Positions 1-9,060 of a stretch of 64,000 nt of DNA are shown here, in pieces. Both the position numbers and the translations under genes were made by a program. Numbering within the stretch: the first letter of the stretch is position 1; every line of letters starts with the position of its first letter. The notes under the pieces are model-generated. The model was not told the origin of the DNA and did no database searches. It worked only from the letters and a program-made list of their open reading frames with translations. Origin of the DNA: Bradyrhizobium tropiciagri (lineage in GTDB: Bacteria > Pseudomonadota > Alphaproteobacteria > Rhizobiales > Xanthobacteraceae); assembly GCF_001189845.1 (NCBI RefSeq), contig NZ_LFLZ01000017.1:62001-126000 (forward strand), given 5' to 3'.

Positions 1-144
1 TGGTTCGCGCGGCTCGTGAAGCTGTTGAACGACGGCGTGCGCGAGCGGCTTCGCGACGTCCTCGGCGGATACAACTTCGACTACACGATTTTGGCTTCCG
101 GCGGCACAGAGGTGGGGTCCGTCACATCGTTTGAACCTATTTAG
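1..144 (+). CDS. C-terminal end of an unidentified protein (truncated by window start)
   Basis: An open frame runs from the first base to a TAG at 142-144 and gives 47 residues ending in SVTSFEPI. The start lies outside the window, and I do not recognise the family from this tail. The stop overlaps the Shine-Dalgarno (AGGAG, 143-147) of the next gene, so the two were probably co-transcribed. Confidence 0.45.
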   Translation, partial: WFARLVKLLNDGVRERLRDVLGGYNFDYTILASGGTEVGSVTSFEPI

Positions 145-153
145 GAGTTGAAC

Positions 154-1127
154 ATGTTCGAAAAATCTGCGCTGGCCAGAGTGCTTCTCTTGCTAGTCGT
201 CGCAGCCGGGGTTTCTTTCTCGGCGCAAGCCGAACAGCCTCTGCATAAGGGGCAAGCGCCGGGCTACTTCCGCACGAAGGTAGGCGCTCTCGAAGTGACC
301 TCGCTCTATGACGGGGCTGGTGCTTTTCAGGTCGACTGGCTGAAAGGCAAGCCTGCTGCAGTTGAAGAGATCGGAAGTGCTGCCAAGGACAACCCGCATT
401 TCTTGGACGGAAACGAGGCCGGTTTCCTTATCAACACTGGCACAAAGCTGGTTCTCGTCGACGTCGGCGCGGGTCCATGGTTTGGTGGCAGTGCCTTTGG
501 TCACCTTGGCGAAAGCCTGCGGCAGGCTGGCTACAAGCCTGAGCAGATTGACATGGTGCTGGTCACGCACCTGCACTCCGATCACGTCGGTGGCCTGACA
601 TCCAAGAGCGGCGAGCGCCAGTTCCCGAACGCTCAGATTTATGTGGCTCAAGCCGAGAGTGACTTCTGGCTCTCAAAGGAAACTGCCGCCAGGGCACCGA
701 GTGACGCCAAGCCGTTCTTCGATGCCGCCCAAGCGATCGCTGCCCCGTACATCAAGGCTGGCAAGTGGCACACGTTCCAACCGAACGAGAAGATCCTTGA
801 CGCGATGACTATCGTGCCGCTGCCGGCCCACACGCCCGGCCATTCGGGCTATCAGTCGAATCCGAAGGAAACAAGATCCTCTTCTGGGGCGACACCGTCC
901 ATTCCATCAATGCTCAGCTTCCCGACCCCGACGTGGCGGCAGTATTTGACATTGACGTGGAAGGAGCCATTGCACAGCGGACGAAGCTGCTCGAGGCCAT
1001 TGCTGGGAAGGACATCTTGATCGCGGGGCCGCATTTGGCGTTCCCGGGGCTCGGTCGCGTGTTTAAGGCGCGCGGTGCCTACCACTGGGCTTCGATCTCG
1101 TATTCCAATCGCTGGGAACAACGATAA
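154..1127 (+). pseudogene. Secreted MBL-fold metallo-hydrolase, frameshifted
   Basis: The protein begins with a hydrophobic signal peptide (cleavage probably after SAQA) and carries the metallo-beta-lactamase metal motif THLHSDH near residue 135 and a downstream HTPGH motif, so it should be a periplasmic zinc hydrolase of the class B/lactonase-like superfamily. The substrate cannot be told. ATG 154 follows AGGAG by seven bases and is preferred to the upstream TTG. After GHSGYQ the frame is lost; the adjacent frame continues the family exactly (ESEGNKILFWGDTVHS onwards) to a stop at 1127. Restoring one G near 855 (AGGTC read as AGTC) repairs the gene. It is either a recent pseudogene or an uncorrected sequencing indel. 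Confidence 0.8.
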
Positions 1128-1139
1128 AACAGAGCAAGG

Positions 1140-1325
1140 CTATTCGGCGCTCGCGCTCCCATTGATGCTGCCTATACCAACGTCGATCCGGTTCACACTT
1201 GGATGTGTCTGCCGCAGCGGGTGCCGATGAGGATCGCGATCGATCATGTTCCGTCTGGCGTGCCTTTGGCGTCCGGGCCGACCGCCACAGTCGCGATCCG
1301 GGACGGCAAGGACGGCCGAAGGTAG
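1140..1325 (+). pseudogene. C-terminal remnant of a HlyD/AaeA-type efflux adaptor
   Basis: The frame from 1140 to the TAG at 1323-1325 has no start codon but reads FGARAPIDAAYTNVDP, then VHTW, QRVPMRIAIDHVPSGVPL and TATVAI. This is the typical end of the membrane-fusion proteins that pair with aromatic-acid or FUSC-type exporters (NPVFTWVRLAQRVPVRI pattern, from family knowledge). The rest of the gene and its transporter partner are missing. It is a gene scar, consistent with deletion or rearrangement just downstream of the MBL gene. Confidence 0.55.
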
Positions 1326-1652
1326 GGGGCTCTGGGAGAGAGTCCGCGCCGAGCTCGCGACGAGCTTCTTTGGGCTGATCGGCGAAGCGTCGGCGCGGCC
1401 GGGCTGCATTCCCGGCCCTCTGATCAGTCACGATGGGAGCCGATATCAGCGTTGGCGTTTGTGTAGCCACCGCGGGTCGTTCACCGATCTCGTGCCGCTT
1501 GCATTCGCTGCGAAGAAGCGGCTGCTCGTCGGTGCTAAGCCAAGGTTTAGGTGAGACAACCATCGCAGTATTCGGAGCAATGCAAGTACAATAGATCGAA
1601 GGCTCGCGGAATTGTAACTCTCTCTCAACAATTCGTCTTGCGGAGCTCGATC

Positions 1653-1961
1653 ATGAGGAGAGTAGGATTTCTCGCGTTGGCTGTGGCGATCAACGTGTTC
1701 ACAATTCCTGCAGTTGCGGCGGAGTGTACGCCGATCAAGGACATCGACGCCTCTCGTTCACGCTGGGAGCTGTTGCGCAGCCAACCGGCCAAGGAGGCTG
1801 ACAGGGACAAGATCTGCCGCGCCTACGCCACGTCGTTTTACGAGTCGGTGACGCTTCGGCAAGCCGAGGCAAGATGCGCTGGCGGCGAACGAAATCTCGC
1901 TGTGCTTGATTCCGAGATCGACGCTTTCAACGACCTGCTGGCGAAGCAGTGTGGTGGTTGA
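1653..1961 (+). CDS. Small secreted protein of unknown function
   Basis: The product is 102 residues long. An N-terminal signal peptide (MRRVGFLALAVAINVFT, then AVAAE as likely cleavage site) precedes a mature helical domain with three cysteines and many charged residues. The open frame extends upstream to 1551, but ATG 1653 has GGAG seven bases before it and starts directly at the signal peptide. The family is not recognised. A periplasmic location is likely. Confidence 0.6.
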   Translation: MRRVGFLALAVAINVFTIPAVAAECTPIKDIDASRSRWELLRSQPAKEADRDKICRAYATSFYESVTLRQAEARCAGGERNLAVLDSEIDAFNDLLAKQCGG

Positions 1962-1998
1962 GCCATCGTCAGGCCAGTGACAATTCCGAGGTGCGCTG

Positions 1999-2100
1999 AT
2001 GATCCTGTTTCCGCTCATGATTGCCTGGATGTGGTTCGAGATCTTCAAAACATTACGGGGGCTGGCACTTGTGCCGGCACGGACAGGTCGTCAGTGCTGA
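1999..2100 (+). CDS. Possible 33-residue hydrophobic peptide
   Basis: ATG 1999, preceded by a GAGG about eight bases upstream, opens a 33-codon frame whose first half (MILFPLMIAWMWFEIF) could form one membrane helix. There is no other support, and it may be chance. Confidence 0.25.
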   Translation: MILFPLMIAWMWFEIFKTLRGLALVPARTGRQC

Positions 2101-2137
2101 GATCAGTGACGAACGTCGTGAGTGAGGGAGGATGAAC

Positions 2138-2371
2138 ATGACACAGGTGTTCTTTCACTGCTCGAACCCGAAGAAAGTATTCCTTGATCCTCGCGGCGCC
2201 GAGGTTGACGACATTGCGGAGGCGCGCGATCTCGCGACCCGCGTTGTGCGGTCGGTCACCAGCGAACGCACGCTCGAAGACTGGCGCGATTGGGTCGTAC
2301 ATGTCAGCGACGATCAGGGCGATGAGCTCTTCGTCATGCCCTTCACTTTGGTCCTCGGAAAGCCGCATTGA
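2138..2371 (+). CDS. DUF6894 family small protein
   Basis: This 77-residue acidic protein begins MTQVFFHCSNPKKVFLDPRG and has the layout of the short DUF6894 proteins that occur in many copies in Bradyrhizobium and relatives: a beta-hairpin start, a conserved D-x-x-G, the EARDLATRVV helix and a terminal W-x-V-x-V-x-D-D-x-G strand. No function is established for the family. ATG 2138 is chosen over ATG 2132 because the strong GAGGGAGG sequence ends directly before 2132 and is properly spaced only for 2138. Confidence 0.7.
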   Translation: MTQVFFHCSNPKKVFLDPRGAEVDDIAEARDLATRVVRSVTSERTLEDWRDWVVHVSDDQGDELFVMPFTLVLGKPH

Positions 2372-2416
2372 AGGTCCGCCATGCTCTGGACAGTCGACTG
2401 GGCCAGGCAGCACTAT

Positions 2417-3331
2417 CTAGGACGCAGGCGGCTGCAGTGCCGCGAAGGCCTTCTTCAGCCTCGGCGCTGCAAAATCGAGGAAGGCGCGGACCTTGATCGG
2501 CAGAAAGCGGTTGGCCGTGTAAACGAGATTGACCGGCAGCGGGGCGGGCTGAAATTCGTCGAGCAAGGGCGTGAGCGCCCCACGTTCGAGAGCTGTCTGG
2601 AAGTGATAGGCGAAGGCGGAGGTAATTCCGATGCCGGCGCACGCGGCGTCGCAGGCGGCTTCGGCGCTGCCGACCATGAGCCGGGCACGAACGGGTACTG
2701 CGACCGCGACCTTGTCTTTGAAGAATGTCCAGACATCGGGCGACATGAAGCCCGCATAGGTGATACAATCATGCCTGGGGAGATCTTCGGGCGAACGCGG
2801 TACTCCGTGTGCCGCGAGATGGGCGGGACTGGCGCAAATCATGCGACGCATCGTGCCCAGGCGTACGGCAATCAGGCTGCTGTCGGGAAGCGCGCCGATA
2901 CGCAACCCGAGGTCAATCTGCTCCTGAAACAGGCTCTGCACGCGATCGGCGAGCAGCAGGTTGGCCTTGATATCTGGGTACACCTTGAGGAAATCGGCCA
3001 GGATCGGGATGAGGTAGGCGCGGCCAAGTCCGACGGGAGCCGTCAAGATCAACTCGCCCGTCGGAGCGGAATATTCGCCGGAGGCGGCGCGCTCGGCCTC
3101 GGTCACGTCAGCCAGAATCCGCTTGCACGCGGCAAAATAGGAACTGCCTGCATCGGTCAGGACCAGCTTTCTGCTCGACCGAATGAACAGCTTCGTCCGC
3201 AGATGGGATTCGAGCTCGGAGACCTTACGGCTGACCGTCGCCAATGGCGTTTTCAATTGCCGCGCCGCAGCCGACAGGCTGCCGGTCTCAACCACGGCCA
3301 GGAAGGTCGACATCGAGTCCAGGCGATCCAT
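2417..3331 (-). CDS. LysR family transcriptional regulator
   Basis: The product has 304 residues with the usual LysR plan: an N-terminal winged HTH (MDRLDSMSTFLAVVETGSLS, then AAARQLKTPLATVSRKVSEL) and a periplasmic-binding-protein-like effector domain from about residue 90. It belongs to the group in which the regulator is divergent from the enzyme it controls; here that is the SDR gene starting 101 bp away. The start ATG at 3331 fits the family, since the open frame upstream is not LysR-like. A T-N11-A element, TTCCA (3342-3346) and TGGAA (3352-3356), lies in the shared promoter and could be its operator. The effector is unknown. Confidence 0.85.
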   Translation of the reverse strand: MDRLDSMSTFLAVVETGSLSAAARQLKTPLATVSRKVSELESHLRTKLFIRSSRKLVLTDAGSSYFAACKRILADVTEAERAASGEYSAPTGELILTAPVGLGRAYLIPILADFLKVYPDIKANLLLADRVQSLFQEQIDLGLRIGALPDSSLIAVRLGTMRRMICASPAHLAAHGVPRSPEDLPRHDCITYAGFMSPDVWTFFKDKVAVAVPVRARLMVGSAEAACDAACAGIGITSAFAYHFQTALERGALTPLLDEFQPAPLPVNLVYTANRFLPIKVRAFLDFAAPRLKKAFAALQPPAS

Positions 3332-3432
3332 CCCGCGCCGTTTCCAGATTTTGGAAGGATAGCTCTCGACTTTGCCATATAGCGCGAGATTTCGGAAGGC
3401 TCTAGGTCTCGACGGTACAACGGAGAACGTCC

Positions 3433-4271
3433 ATGAGCACCACAACGAAAGGCATTGCCCTCATCACCGGCGCATCATCAGGCATCGGCGCCATCTATGC
3501 CGACCGCTGGCCAAGCGTGGATATGACCTGATCCTGGTCGCTCGCGACAAGAGCCGTCTTGCCGGCCTGGCGCAGCGTCTGAAAAGTGCGACCGGCCGCT
3601 CCGTCGAAACGCTCGCGGCCGATCTCAACGACAAAGCGGATCTCGCCGACGTCGAGGCGATCCTGCGCACGAATGCCGACATCACGCTGCTGGTCAACAA
3701 TGCCGGCGTCGGAGCCACGGCGCCGCTGCTGAACGCCGATATCGAGAAGATGGATGACATGATCCACCTCAATGTTCGGGCGCTGACCCGATTGACTTAC
3801 GCGGCGGCCCCAGGCTTCGTCGCACGCGGCGCCGGCACGATCATCAACATCTCGTCGATCGTGGCGATCTCTCCTGAGACGCTCAACGGCGTTTACGGTG
3901 GAAGCAAAGCGTTTGTGCTGGCTTTCTCCCAGTCGCTGCACCACGAGCTTGCGGCCAAGGGGGTGCGCGTCCAGGCCGTGCTGCCCGGCGCGACCGCGAC
4001 CGATTTCTGGGACGCCGCCGGCGTGCCGCTGCACCATCTCCCGGCCGCGATCGTGATGTCGGCCGATGACATGGTCGATGCAGCGCTCTCAGGTCTCGAC
4101 CAGGGCGAGGTCGTCACCATTCCCTCGCTCGCCGACAACGCCGACCTGGACAGATACGAGACCGCGCGCCGCGCGATGTCCGGGAAGCTCTCAAGCGCTG
4201 TCCCTGCGCCCCGATACAAGGTGAGGGCGAACCCCGCGGCCCCAAAGGCTGCCGTAGCGTCGGCCAAGTGA
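3433..4271 (+). pseudogene. Short-chain dehydrogenase/reductase (SDR), frameshifted near the N-terminus
   Basis: The gene starts at ATG 3433 after a GGAGAA sequence and encodes the classical SDR nucleotide motif TGASSGIG. The frame then breaks at about 3507 and continues one frame over as LAKRGYDLILVARDKSRLAG to the stop at 4271. Restoring one C (CGCCTGG read as CGCTGG) gives a continuous protein of about 279 residues. The NNAGVG motif, the catalytic Ser (NISSIV) and the YGGSK Tyr-Lys pair are present, so the intact enzyme would be an NAD(P)H oxidoreductase. It is divergent from the LysR gene, which probably controls it. The break may be a sequencing indel. Confidence 0.8.
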
Positions 4272-4408
4272 CTACCGCCAAGGAATGTAACACCCAAGCA
4301 GATGCAACCATGAAACGTCTGGTGCTTTTGCCGCCCGGGCGACGGGTTAGCATCATCGGATCAGCCAGGTAACCAGGGATCGGAGCAGGCCATGCAGTTC
4401 GAGAAACG

Positions 4409-5014
4409 ATGGGCGCCCCCGAGCGGTACAAGCTGCTGCTGGCGACGGTCTTGCCGCGACCGATCGCGTGGGTGACGACGCGTGACGTCGCCGGTGCAAT
4501 CAACGCCGCGCCGTTCTCGTTCTTCAATGTCTTCGGTAGCGACCCCGCGACCGTCGGCATTGGCATCGGTAGCAAGGGACCGGCTGAGCCGAAGGACACC
4601 CGCGCCAATATTCGCACCAACGAGCAATTCGTCGTCAATCTGGTGCCGTTCGCGCTGGCCGAGCAGATGCGCGTCACGTCGATTGCATTTCCCAGAGGCG
4701 TCGAAGAACCGAGAGAAGCGGGCCTGTCGTTGGCGCCTTCTATGCGGGTCGGCGTGCCCCGCATCGCGGACGCGCCAGTCTCGATGGAGTGCACCTTCAT
4801 GCAGGAAATCGCGCTCGGCAGCTTTGGCCTGGTCCTCGGCAAGATCCTGATGGTGCACGTTCGGGATGAGGCCGTGACCAACGCGGCCCGCCAGCACGTC
4901 GATGCCGAAAAACTTGATCTGATCGGCCGCATGGAAGGCGGCTGGTACGCGCGCACGCGCGAGCGCTTCGAACTACCGGCAATCGCGCTCGAGGATTGGA
5001 AGGGAAGGCCATGA
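4409..5014 (+). CDS. Flavin reductase-like FMN-binding protein
   Basis: This 201-residue protein shows the flavin reductase/FMN-binding split-barrel signature (RYKLLLATVLPRPIAWVTT, then NAAPFSFFNVF and the N-Q-F-V-V-N-L-V strand). Such proteins bind FMN and supply reduced flavin to oxygenases or act on unknown substrates. A better Shine-Dalgarno (GGAG) precedes ATG 4392, whose frame (MQFEK) joins the family N-terminus only if one base is added near 4405, so the true start is probably 4392 with a single-base indel. Its stop overlaps the next ATG (ATGA, 5011-5014), which indicates translational coupling. Confidence 0.75.
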   Translation: MGAPERYKLLLATVLPRPIAWVTTRDVAGAINAAPFSFFNVFGSDPATVGIGIGSKGPAEPKDTRANIRTNEQFVVNLVPFALAEQMRVTSIAFPRGVEEPREAGLSLAPSMRVGVPRIADAPVSMECTFMQEIALGSFGLVLGKILMVHVRDEAVTNAARQHVDAEKLDLIGRMEGGWYARTRERFELPAIALEDWKGRP

Positions 5015-5731
5015 ACGAGCTGTTGACAACGGTCCTGGACGCGCACGGCGGCCTCGAGCGCTGGCGTAGCTACAGCAAGGTTGAAGCCAGCATCGTCAGT
5101 GGTGGCGGCTTCTTCGCCTTGAAGGGAGTTCTGCAGGATGCAAATCCGCGCCGCATGACTGTATGGCTGCATGAGGAGCGATCATCGGTCACACCTTATG
5201 GCGCGGCCGACCAGCGCACCATGTTCACTCCCGATCGCATCGCGATCGAGAAGCTCGACGGCACCCTGGTCGCGGAACGGCTTGCGCCCCGAGATTCATT
5301 TGCCGGGCACCAGATGCACACGCCTTGGGACCCTCTGCACCGCGCCTATTTCAACGGCGAAGCGCTATGGACCTATCTCGCGACGCCCTTTGCCATTCGC
5401 AATGGACGGCTTCCGTGTCGAGGAGACCGCACCTTGGCAAGAGGGGAAGGAGACGTGGCGAATGCTGCGTGTCTATTTTCCGGGGGCGATCGAGACGCAT
5501 TGCCAGGTCCAGGATTTCTTTTTTGACGAGCGGTTCGAGCTCCGGCGGCACGACTACAGTGTCAATATCGCCGGTGGCTTCCCCGCCTCGCAACTGATGC
5601 TGGAATACACCGAGGCCAACGGGATTCGCTTGCCGAGCAAGCGGCGCGCGTACACCCGCGGTCCCGTCCGGCGTCCGATCCTCGACATGTTGATGGTTTC
5701 GATCGACCTCAGCGAGGTGGCGTTCTCGTAG
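5011..5731 (+). pseudogene. Conserved hypothetical protein of about 239 residues, frameshifted
   Basis: The first part (from MNELLTTVLDAHGGLERWRS) runs to YLATPFA in one frame. The rest (AMDGFRVEETAPWQEGKETW onward, ending VSIDLSEVAFS at 5731) lies in another. Removing one base near 5391 joins them into a continuous family-like protein. The pattern of an N-terminal H-G-G-L-x-x-W helix followed by beta strands, with R-R-A-Y near the end, is seen in uncharacterised proteins predicted to have a lipocalin- or LolA-like barrel (inference). It overlaps the flavin reductase gene by four bases. Unlike most other breaks in this window it needs loss, not gain, of a base. Confidence 0.65.
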
Positions 5732-5886
5732 ACGGTTTGGACCGACCGAATGAAGGCCTCCTTTCGACACTTGGACGACAACACGAGCTTTTGTTTCCTC
5801 GTTACCGCCTGACAGGCTTCAAAGCCGCAGTCGATGAACCCAAATCATCTAAATGTATGATAATCGTCATGTAATAGGAGCGATCC

Positions 5887-6057
5887 ATGGGTGAGGTTAT
5901 TCCATTCGTCTCAAAGGCCGAGCGCGAGCGCATCCGCCTGATCAAGGAAGCTCGCGCGATATATGACAGCGTGTTCCCGCCGGATCGTCCCGTTGACGAA
6001 CAGGGCAGCGAAGCGCCGGCAGTCCATCCGTTTAGCGGCGGGTGCTCCGTGTCGTGA
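5887..6057 (+). CDS. Small conserved hypothetical protein (56 residues)
   Basis: An AGGAG Shine-Dalgarno lies eight bases before ATG 5887. The product starts MGEVIPFVSKAERERIRLIK and is mostly a charged helix followed by a flexible tail. Short proteins with this start occur repeatedly in Bradyrhizobium genomes, as I recall, without known function. The stop TGA overlaps a GTG start of the following small gene (GTGA, 6054-6057), so the two are probably translated together. Confidence 0.6.
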   Translation: MGEVIPFVSKAERERIRLIKEARAIYDSVFPPDRPVDEQGSEAPAVHPFSGGCSVS

Positions 6058-6263
6058 TCAAGATCATCGCCGTGCTCTGCAGCTTGTCTTCTCCGGCAAA
6101 TTGTCAGGAGCAGACGGTCACTTCATCGGATTTCGCCGATGTCTCCTTGCAGTCATGCCTAATGGGCGCACCGCAGCTTGCCGACTGGATGAAGCAGCAT
6201 CCCGCCGAGCGCCTGGCAGCGTGGCGTTGCGTGATCGGCAAGGAGGACGGCAGGGGAGCTTAG
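6054..6263 (+). CDS. Small secreted Cys-containing protein
   Basis: GTG 6054 overlaps the preceding stop (GTGA). The 69-residue product has a hydrophobic start (VIKIIAVLCSLSS) that may be a short signal or membrane segment. Next comes QTVTSSDFADVSLQSCLMGA, then P-Q-L-A-D-W, and W-R-C-V-I-G-K near the end. Two conserved-looking cysteines could pair. The family has no known role. An upstream in-frame GTG at 6042 is an alternative start. Confidence 0.55.
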   Translation: MIKIIAVLCSLSSPANCQEQTVTSSDFADVSLQSCLMGAPQLADWMKQHPAERLAAWRCVIGKEDGRGA

Positions 6264-6406
6264 AGAGCGCATTCGCCACGATTTGCCAAGATTTGGTCTG
6301 CTTAACTCGCACCGACGTTCGGCGTCGGATACCAGTCTACCTCGCGAAGACAGACAGCTTCGCGACTGCCCCGGCGCCGGACCCCCGTCCCGTCGCCGCG
6401 GCTTGC

Positions 6407-6451
6407 GGCGGCCGGCCCTTCTCTTCCTCCCGAGGACCGGCCGCCCCTTTT
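6407..6451 (+). terminator. Likely intrinsic terminator
   Basis: A perfect 9-bp GC-only stem (6407-6415 with 6437-6445) encloses a 21-base loop and is followed by CCTTTT. It lies after the two small coupled genes and before hemA, so it probably ends that transcript. The long loop lowers confidence. Confidence 0.45.
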
Positions 6452-6546
6452 AAGGTCCGATAGCGGCAACGCCGGATCGAATGCACCACGGCTCACAGGA
6501 TCGCTGGGTCCGATCGTTGAGCCTAACTGGACGGAGAGTTGGTTCC

Positions 6547-7776
6547 ATGAACTACGATCGTTTCTTCTCCGCCGCGGTTGAGCGTTTGCACGCCGAACGG
6601 CGGTATCGTGTGTTTGCCGACCTCGAGCGCGTCGCTGGTCGTTTCCCGCATGCCGTATGGCATTCCCCAGGCGGCCCGCGTCCGGTCGTGATCTGGTGCT
6701 CGAACGACTACCTCGGCATGGGCCAGCACCCGAGCGTGATCGGCGCCATGGTGGAAACCGCCACGCGCATGGGGGCGGGCGCAGGCGGCACCCGCAACAT
6801 TTCCGGTACCAACCATCCGCTGGTCGAACTGGAGCGCGAACTCGCCGACCTGCACGGCAAGGAAGCGGCACTGGTCTTCACCTCGGGATATGTATCCAAC
6901 GAGACGGGCATCCCGACCATCGCCAAGCTGCTGCCGAACTGCGTAATCCTGTCCGACGCCTGGAACCATAATTCGATGATCGAGGGCGTGCGGCGGGCCG
7001 GCGTGGACAAGAAGATCTGGCGCCACAATGACGTCGATCACCTGGAGGAATTGCTGGCGGCGGAGCCGCCGGAGCGACCGAAGCTGATCGTATTCGAGGC
7101 ACTCTACTCGATGGACGGCGACATCGCGCCGGTGAAGCAAATCTGCGACCTTGCTGAGCGCTATGGAGCGATGACCTACATCGACGAGGTCCATTCGGCC
7201 GGCATGTACGGACCGCGCGGCGCCGGCATCGCCGCGCGCGAGGGCGCCTTGCACCGGATCGACGTGGTCGAGGGTACGCTGGCCAAGGCGTTCGGATGCC
7301 TGGGCGGCTATATCGCGGGCAGCGCGGACGTCATCGATGCGGTGCGCTCCTACGCGCCGGGTTTCATCTTCACCACCGCGCTGCCGCCAGCAGTCTGCGC
7401 CGCCGCCACCGCGGCGATCCGGCACCTCAAGGCGTCGCAATGGGAACGCGACCGCCACCAGAACCGCGCGGCGCGCGTCAAGGCCGTGCTCAACGCAGCC
7501 GGCCTGCCGGTGATGCCCAGCGAGACGCATATTGTGCCTGTCATGGTGGGCGAACCGGAGAAGTGCAAGGAAGCCAGCGATCTTCTGCTCGCCGAGCACG
7601 GCATCTATGTCCAGCCGATCAACTATCCGACCGTCCCGCGCGGGACCGAACGGCTGCGCATTACGCCGACGCCTTATCACGATTACGTGCTGATCGACGT
7701 GCTCGCAGAAGCGCTGGTCGGTGTCTGGGAACGACTTGGGTTGCCGCGGCGGTACCGGATGCTCGCTGCGGAGTGA
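6547..7776 (+). CDS. hemA: 5-aminolevulinate synthase
   Basis: The product catalyses condensation of glycine and succinyl-CoA to 5-aminolevulinate, the first step of haem synthesis by the C4 route used by alphaproteobacteria. The 409-residue protein begins MNYDRFFSAAVERLHAERRY and shows the alpha-oxoamine synthase features: CSNDYLGMGQHP near the start, GTNHPLVELE, the PLP-site D-E-V-H-S-A-G-M-Y-G and the Schiff-base lysine in GTLAKAFG. ATG 6547 is preceded by GGAGAG; the open frame upstream is not conserved. No clear FixK- or Irr-type box was recognised in the 280 bases upstream. The gene is intact. Confidence 0.95.
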   Translation: MNYDRFFSAAVERLHAERRYRVFADLERVAGRFPHAVWHSPGGPRPVVIWCSNDYLGMGQHPSVIGAMVETATRMGAGAGGTRNISGTNHPLVELERELADLHGKEAALVFTSGYVSNETGIPTIAKLLPNCVILSDAWNHNSMIEGVRRAGVDKKIWRHNDVDHLEELLAAEPPERPKLIVFEALYSMDGDIAPVKQICDLAERYGAMTYIDEVHSAGMYGPRGAGIAAREGALHRIDVVEGTLAKAFGCLGGYIAGSADVIDAVRSYAPGFIFTTALPPAVCAAATAAIRHLKASQWERDRHQNRAARVKAVLNAAGLPVMPSETHIVPVMVGEPEKCKEASDLLLAEHGIYVQPINYPTVPRGTERLRITPTPYHDYVLIDVLAEALVGVWERLGLPRRYRMLAAE

Positions 7777-7865
7777 TCGGCGATGCATGGCGCATCGGTG
7801 ACGCGCCGCACTGAGAGCGGTAACGTTGCATTTCATCGAAGGAGTCAAACGCTTTGGAACACACA

Positions 7866-8225
7866 ATGAAACAGTTTCTCAAGTCTGCGGTTGCCGCAAC
7901 TTGTTTGATGGCCTCCGTGCCAGTCGCGCAGGCCCGCACTGCTTATGACGGGTCCTGGGACCTTCTCTTCGTGACCCAAAGCGGTGCGTGCGAAGCTGCG
8001 TACAACTTTTCCGTCAACATCACAGACGGCATCGTCACGCATCCGAACCTCGTGCGGTTCAGGGGTTATGTGACGCGCTCGGGCGCAGTTCGCGCCTCGG
8101 TGACGGTTCCGGACAAATACGCGTCCGGCTCAGGTCGGCTCTCAAGCAATTCTGGTCGCGGGACGTGGCGCGGCCGTTCGGGAGGCGCGCGTTGCTCGGG
8201 GTACTGGACTGCCCAGCGGAACTGA
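7866..8225 (+). CDS. Small secreted protein of unknown function
   Basis: This 119-residue protein has a clear signal peptide (KSAVAATCLMASVPVAQA) and a mature domain starting RTAYDGSWDLLF. The mature part has two cysteines in the patterns SGACEAAY and GARCSGYW and is rich in Ser, Gly and Arg. It resembles short exported proteins that are common in Bradyrhizobium and have no known role. An upstream GAAGGAG supports expression. It stands alone after hemA. Confidence 0.65.
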   Translation: MKQFLKSAVAATCLMASVPVAQARTAYDGSWDLLFVTQSGACEAAYNFSVNITDGIVTHPNLVRFRGYVTRSGAVRASVTVPDKYASGSGRLSSNSGRGTWRGRSGGARCSGYWTAQRN

Positions 8226-8820
8226 CCTGCTCGCTTGCCCCGATCCAGACGGAGCCGGAGTTTTGGTCACAGCGATGCTATCGCGCTCCTGAATATACGC
8301 GACGCGACGTCCTCGTTAACCGGTCTCGCGACTGCAGTCGCCTCGGTGCCCGCGGTCATTGCATGCCCGCGTCGCTATCACTGCCCTCTCGTCGGCTGCT
8401 CTTTGATTTGCTCACTCTTCGCTTGATTTCACTTCCGCTGAGCTGCCCAAGATCTCCAAGCTTGAGAGCTAATGGGCTCCGCCCCTCGCGCGCGCCAGGA
8501 TAAAGCGCCGGCTTGAGCCGGCGCCGCCCCGAGCGGTCTCCCCGGTCTTCCGCGCTTTCGCGAGCTCTCTTACGTCATCGAACGACTGATATGCGCCCGT
8601 GCAGACCCGCTCTTGCGAGCGACCCTCTCGGGCGGGCGAGCCCCCTCCGCTCGGGCGCCCTGGCACTTGCTAGCCCCGGTCTCGCCGACGGGCAGGGGTG
8701 CAGGCGCGGAGTGCGCCTCGCACCCACGGAAGCAAAAGGAAGTATGATCATGTCGGTAAAGCACGTTGAGATCATCGCCGCGAGCGGCCTACGGTGCGTG
8801 CCTCTCGTCCGTATTACTAA
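8226..8820 (+). other. Gene-free stretch at the left edge of the accessory island
   Basis: No convincing coding frame is present. It contains a perfect hairpin (8505-8524) and a stretch at about 8600-8745 that resembles the leader found before partition or DUF736-type genes on alphaproteobacterial plasmids and integrative elements (inference from general appearance). Confidence 0.35.
8505..8524. repeat. Perfect 8-bp stem hairpin
   Basis: GCGCCGGC (8505-8512) and GCCGGCGC (8517-8524) pair around a TTGA loop. There is no T-tract, so it is not an obvious terminator. It sits at the edge of the plasmid-like remnants. Confidence 0.4.
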
Positions 8821-9060
8821 GACGGCATCCTCGAGGTGGTCCGTGAAGGCTTCAGCGAGGAGGCCGCCGAGCGCTTGTCGGGGCTGAAAAAGGCTGAGAT
8901 GGCGGCCGCTGCCGGGGTCAACTGGCTGGCTGCCGTTGCTGCTGCGCACCGCCAGGGTGGAGGATCGGGCCAATGCGCCAGATGGGGCGCAGGGCAACGA
9001 TTCCCGCTTGGAAGCTGCGGGGGAGGTGGTGAGCCGGGGTCGTAACGACGGCTCCGGCGC
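8821..9060 (+). pseudogene. ParB-like partition/regulator protein, C-terminal remnant
   Basis: In the frame from 8821 the translation reads DGILEVVREGFSEEAAERL, then SGLKKAEMAAAA. One frame over from about 8925 it reads TGWLPLLLRTARVEDRANA. Together these match the end of the large ParB-like proteins carried by rhizobial plasmids and integrative elements, where a 'LKKxxMA...TGWLPxxLRT' pattern is usual (family recollection). The N-terminal nuclease domain is absent and the two halves are out of frame, so it is a decayed fragment. A DUF736 gene follows, as it often does on such elements. Confidence 0.45.

Noticed and set aside
1063..1563. 166-codon minus-strand frame
   Set aside because: It has no start context or family, and the opposite strand carries a recognisable HlyD-type remnant.
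6264..6546. Possible riboswitch or FixK/Irr box upstream of hemA
   Set aside because: Only a terminator-like hairpin was found; no match good enough to a FixK, Irr or known riboswitch pattern.
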